Assembly: GCF_001905735.1 (NCBI RefSeq)
Contig: NZ_LISW01000003.1
Location: 806,341 to 870,340 of the forward strand
DNA: 64,000 bases
Reading direction: 5' to 3'
Source: Streptomyces sp. CB01249
Lineage (GTDB): Bacteria > Actinomycetota > Actinomycetes > Streptomycetales > Streptomycetaceae
The translations under genes and the position numbers were made by a program. A model generated the notes under the pieces. It searched no databases and had not been told where the DNA came from. It saw nothing but the letters and a program-made list of their open reading frames with translations. Within the stretch, counting starts at the first letter, position 1. The number at the start of each line of letters is the position of its first letter. Below are positions 61,459 to 64,000 of this stretch, in pieces.

Positions 61459-62687
61459 CACCGGCCGCCGCCCCGCCCGCCTCTGCCACCTCCATATCCG
61501 TCACGCCTCACGAGATATGGCGCCGCTCCCGCGGAGTGCTGCTCGCCGTCCTCCTGCTCGTCGTCGCCGCGACAGCCCTGGCAGCCGCCCGCTCCGGGGA
61601 CCAGCACGGCCGCCTCGACCCCCGCTCGGCAGATCGCTACGGCAGCAGGGCCATCGCCGAACTCCTCAAGGAGCACGGCATATCCGTCCACGTCGCCACC
61701 ACCCTCCACGACGCCACGTCCGCGACCGGCCCCGACACAACCCTCCTGGTCACCGCCCCCAACCTGCTGACGCCCCACCAGCAGAGGGCTCTGCGCACAG
61801 CGACCACCGGCACGACCGGCCGCACCGTGCTCCTGGGCGCCGATTCCCCCTCGCTCGACACCCTGGCCCCCGGTGTGCGGGCACAGCCCGCCGTCCCCGT
61901 GGTCGCACGGCCCCCGCACTGCTCCCTGCCCGCCGCCCGGAGAGCCGGAGCCGTCGAAACGGGCGGCATCCGCTACGACGCCGAGGGCCTTGATACCGAT
62001 GGCTGCTACCCCGCAGGAAGCCTGCCCTCCATGCTCCTCGTGCGCGAGCCCACAGCCGGCGACACCGTCCTGCTCGGCTCCCCCGACTTCTTGTACAACG
62101 AGCGTCTCGACCACCAGGGCAACGCATCCCTGGCCCTGCAACTCCTCGGTTCCCGCCCACATCTGGTCTGGTACCTCCCCTCGCTCACCGATCCCTCCGC
62201 CACCGGCAGCACGGCCGACGACGACACCACCAACACCGGCATTGCAGACGGCCGGAGCAGCTTCATCGAGCTGATCCCGTCCGGCTGGCTGTGGGGCACA
62301 CTGCAACTCGCCGTCGCCGCCGTGCTCGCAGCGGTCTGGCGCGCCCGCCGCCTGGGCCCCCTCGTCAACGAGCGCCTGCCCGTGGCCATCCGGGCCTCCG
62401 AGTCCACCGAGGGCCGAGCCCGGCTCAGCCGCAGAGCCAACGCCCGCGACCGCGCCGCCGCATCACTTCGCCACGCCACCCGCACCCAGCTGGCACCACT
62501 CGTCGGCGTCTCCCCCGGGGACGCTCACTCCCCCGCAGTGCTCCTCCCCACTCTGTCCGCACGCCTCGGCCCGGCACACGGAAACCTCAGCGACCTCCTC
62601 TTCGGCCCCGCGCCCTCCGATGACAGAGCCCTCGTACTTCTGGCCGACCAACTCGACTCCCTCGAAAGAGAGGTCCGCACCTCATGA
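61455..62687 (+). CDS. DUF4350 membrane protein
   Basis: A 410-residue protein. Helix 1 (about 29-49) anchors an extracellular DUF4350 domain (55-260, with an R-A-I-A-E-L-L-K-E-H-G start and a L-L-G-S-P-D-F motif); helix 2 (about 275-295) leads to a cytoplasmic tail of about 110 residues. The domain is thought to resemble a glutamine-amidotransferase-like fold. It overlaps both neighbours by 4 nt (ATGA at each end). Function unknown; probably part of a MoxR-assisted membrane complex. Confidence 0.9.
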   Translation: MTPAAAPPASATSISVTPHEIWRRSRGVLLAVLLLVVAATALAAARSGDQHGRLDPRSADRYGSRAIAELLKEHGISVHVATTLHDATSATGPDTTLLVTAPNLLTPHQQRALRTATTGTTGRTVLLGADSPSLDTLAPGVRAQPAVPVVARPPHCSLPAARRAGAVETGGIRYDAEGLDTDGCYPAGSLPSMLLVREPTAGDTVLLGSPDFLYNERLDHQGNASLALQLLGSRPHLVWYLPSLTDPSATGSTADDDTTNTGIADGRSSFIELIPSGWLWGTLQLAVAAVLAAVWRARRLGPLVNERLPVAIRASESTEGRARLSRRANARDRAAASLRHATRTQLAPLVGVSPGDAHSPAVLLPTLSARLGPAHGNLSDLLFGPAPSDDRALVLLADQLDSLEREVRTS

Positions 62688-63700
62688 GCGCCCCGCCCCC
62701 CGCGCCCACCGGGACAACTGGAACCGCCGGGCCCGCCGGCGTCGACACCCACGACGCAGCCCGCGCCGCCCTGGAAGCGCTGCGCTCCGAGATCGCCAAG
62801 GCCGTGGTCGGCCAGGACCCCGCCGTCACCGGTCTCGTCGTCGCCCTCCTCTGCCGCGGGCACGTCCTCTTGGAGGGCGTCCCCGGCGTGGCCAAGACCC
62901 TGCTGGTCCGAGCCCTCGCCGCATCGCTCGAACTGGACACCAAGCGGGTGCAGTTCACACCCGACCTGATGCCGAGCGATGTCACCGGGTCCCTCGTCTA
63001 TGACGCACGCACGACCGAGTTCTCCTTCCAGCCCGGCCCCGTCTTCACCAACCTCCTTCTCGCGGACGAGATCAACCGGACCCCTCCCAAGACGCAGTCG
63101 TCCCTCCTGGAGGCGATGGAAGAGCGTCAGGTCACCGTCGACGGCATGTCCCGCCCACTGCCCGACCCCTTCCTCGTCGCCGCGACGCAGAACCCGGTCG
63201 AGTACGAGGGCACGTACCCCCTCCCCGAAGCCCAACTGGACCGGTTCCTCCTGAAACTGACCGTCCCGCTGCCCACGCGTGAGGACGAGGTCGCTGTCCT
63301 GACCCGTCATGCCGACGGGTTCGATCCCCGTGATCTGAAGGCCGCGGGCATACACCCGGTCGCCGGGCCCGCAGAGCTCGAAGCCGCCCGCGCCGCGGTC
63401 GCCGGCACGACCGTCTCCCCCGAAATCGCCGGCTACGTAGTCGATATCTGTCGTGCCACGCGTGATTCCCCCTCGGTCTCTCTCGGTGTCTCCCCCCGTG
63501 GAGCCACCGCCCTGCTGTCCACCGCCCGAGCCTGGGCCTGGCTCACCGGCCGCGACTATGTGACCCCGGACGATGTGAAGGCCCTGGCCCTCCCGACGCT
63601 CCGGCACCGCATCCAACTGCGCCCCGAAGCCCAGATGGAAGCGGTCACCCCCGACTCCGTCATCACCGCTGTGCTCGCCCAAGTCCCCGTACCTCGGTGA
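62684..63700 (+). CDS. MoxR family AAA+ ATPase
   Basis: A 338-residue AAA+ protein: Walker A GVPGVAKT (65-72), Walker B LLLADEINRTPP (about 126-137), sensor 1 in VAATQNP and the C-terminal lid with G-V-S-P-R-G-A-T. MoxR proteins act as chaperones that load cofactors or assemble complexes for VWA/DUF58 partners, often in stress. The start overlaps the DUF4350 stop; a DUF58 gene follows 11 nt after its stop. Confidence 0.95.
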   Translation: MSAPPPAPTGTTGTAGPAGVDTHDAARAALEALRSEIAKAVVGQDPAVTGLVVALLCRGHVLLEGVPGVAKTLLVRALAASLELDTKRVQFTPDLMPSDVTGSLVYDARTTEFSFQPGPVFTNLLLADEINRTPPKTQSSLLEAMEERQVTVDGMSRPLPDPFLVAATQNPVEYEGTYPLPEAQLDRFLLKLTVPLPTREDEVAVLTRHADGFDPRDLKAAGIHPVAGPAELEAARAAVAGTTVSPEIAGYVVDICRATRDSPSVSLGVSPRGATALLSTARAWAWLTGRDYVTPDDVKALALPTLRHRIQLRPEAQMEAVTPDSVITAVLAQVPVPR

Positions 63701-63711
63701 GGCGATGAACC

Positions 63712-64000
63712 GTGGCCCTCACCGGACGCGCCGCCCTGCTGGCGGCTCTGGGATCACTCCCTGTAGGCATCGCGGCCCCGAGCTGGACGGGAATGCTCGC
63801 GGTCAATGCCCCGCTCTCATTGGCAATTCTGTGCGACTATGCCCTGGCCGCGCCAGTGCGAACGCTTCAGTTCACCCGATCCGGTGATACATCCGTTCGA
63901 CTTGGCGACCAGGCAGAAGTGCAACTCACCGTAGTCAACCCCTCCCGACGACCGCTGCGGGCACACCTCCGCGATGCATGGCCGCCGAGCAGCTGGCTGC
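63712..64000 (+). CDS. DUF58 domain protein (N-terminal part)
   Basis: The first 96 codons of a gene that continues past the right edge. It starts at a GTG with GAGG about 10 nt upstream. One or two N-terminal helices are followed by VRLGDQAEVQLTVVN, a beta strand pair typical of the region before DUF58. DUF58 proteins are usual partners of MoxR ATPases. The diagnostic core motif lies outside the window, so the call rests on position and the N-terminus. Confidence 0.75.
   Translation, partial: MALTGRAALLAALGSLPVGIAAPSWTGMLAVNAPLSLAILCDYALAAPVRTLQFTRSGDTSVRLGDQAEVQLTVVNPSRRPLRAHLRDAWPPSSWL

Noticed and set aside
58869..62306. 1145-codon open frame on the minus strand
   Set aside because: Crosses mtnA and several real plus-strand genes; composition is random-like.

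Overview
The window is high-GC actinobacterial chromosome, almost certainly Streptomyces. GTG and TTG starts are common, Shine-Dalgarno sites are GGAG-like, and third codon positions are GC-rich. A tmRNA with an actinobacterial-type tag, pkaA/pkaB-like kinases, a large NAD-glutamate dehydrogenase and an mtrA-mtrB-lpqB operon all fit. From memory, the order resembles the S. coelicolor core region around SCO295x to SCO302x (secA, hpf and mtrAB in the same sequence). I see no phage, insertion sequence, CRISPR or rRNA, so this is core chromosome with a few accessory-looking modules. About 50 genes are supported.

Layout. (1) 1-4.5 kb: the N-terminal third of a HelD-type RNA polymerase recycling ATPase, two convergent GNAT acetyltransferases, and a uroporphyrinogen-III synthase/winged-helix fusion downstream of a NarK nitrate/nitrite transporter. 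(2) 4.6-8.5 kb: a mycelial-aggregation type operon (matA, matB, acyltransferase) for an extracellular amino-polysaccharide. (3) 8.7-13.7 kb: tmRNA, smpB, a secreted S41 protease, ftsX, ftsE, a zinc-ribbon miniprotein and a sortase substrate. (4) 13.8-21.9 kb: prfB, two Ser/Thr kinases (PkaB-like, PkaA-like) and a divergent FHA/FtsK-like protein. (5) 22.1-25.8 kb: a sugar ABC importer without its own ATPase. (6) 26.1-37.9 kb: a cell-wall glycopolymer region with two TagF-like polymerases, an ArnC/ArnEF/ArnT-like lipid-linked sugar module, a TetR regulator and a TagG/TagH exporter. (7) 38.1-48.6 kb: NAD-glutamate dehydrogenase, a HAD hydrolase, small conserved proteins and secA. (8) 48.8-53.4 kb: GNAT, a YcaQ-type glycosylase, an orphan response regulator, hpf and comF. 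(9) 53.4-59.2 kb: mtnA-mtrA-mtrB-lpqB, read right to left. (10) 59.3-64 kb: a membrane protein, DUF4129, DUF4350, MoxR ATPase and the start of a DUF58 gene.

How the parts work together. Much of the window concerns the cell envelope: glycopolymer synthesis and export, matAB polysaccharide, FtsEX, SecA, MtrAB-LpqB and the kinase/FHA pair. Trans-translation (ssrA/smpB), release factor 2 and the hibernation factor Hpf form a ribosome theme. Several genes appear to have leaderless promoters, with a -10 box 6-7 nt before the start codon.

The most interesting leads are: the Arn-like module whose GT2 is fused to a methyltransferase; a TetR operator that overlaps both divergent promoters of the tetR/tagGH pair; an FHA/FtsK-like protein with eight SGRT repeats beside two kinases; two promoters matching the RecA-independent (PafBC-type) DNA-damage motif; and a MalF-type permease carrying an inserted CnaB-like domain. 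All identifications come from reading the sequence. No database search was run.
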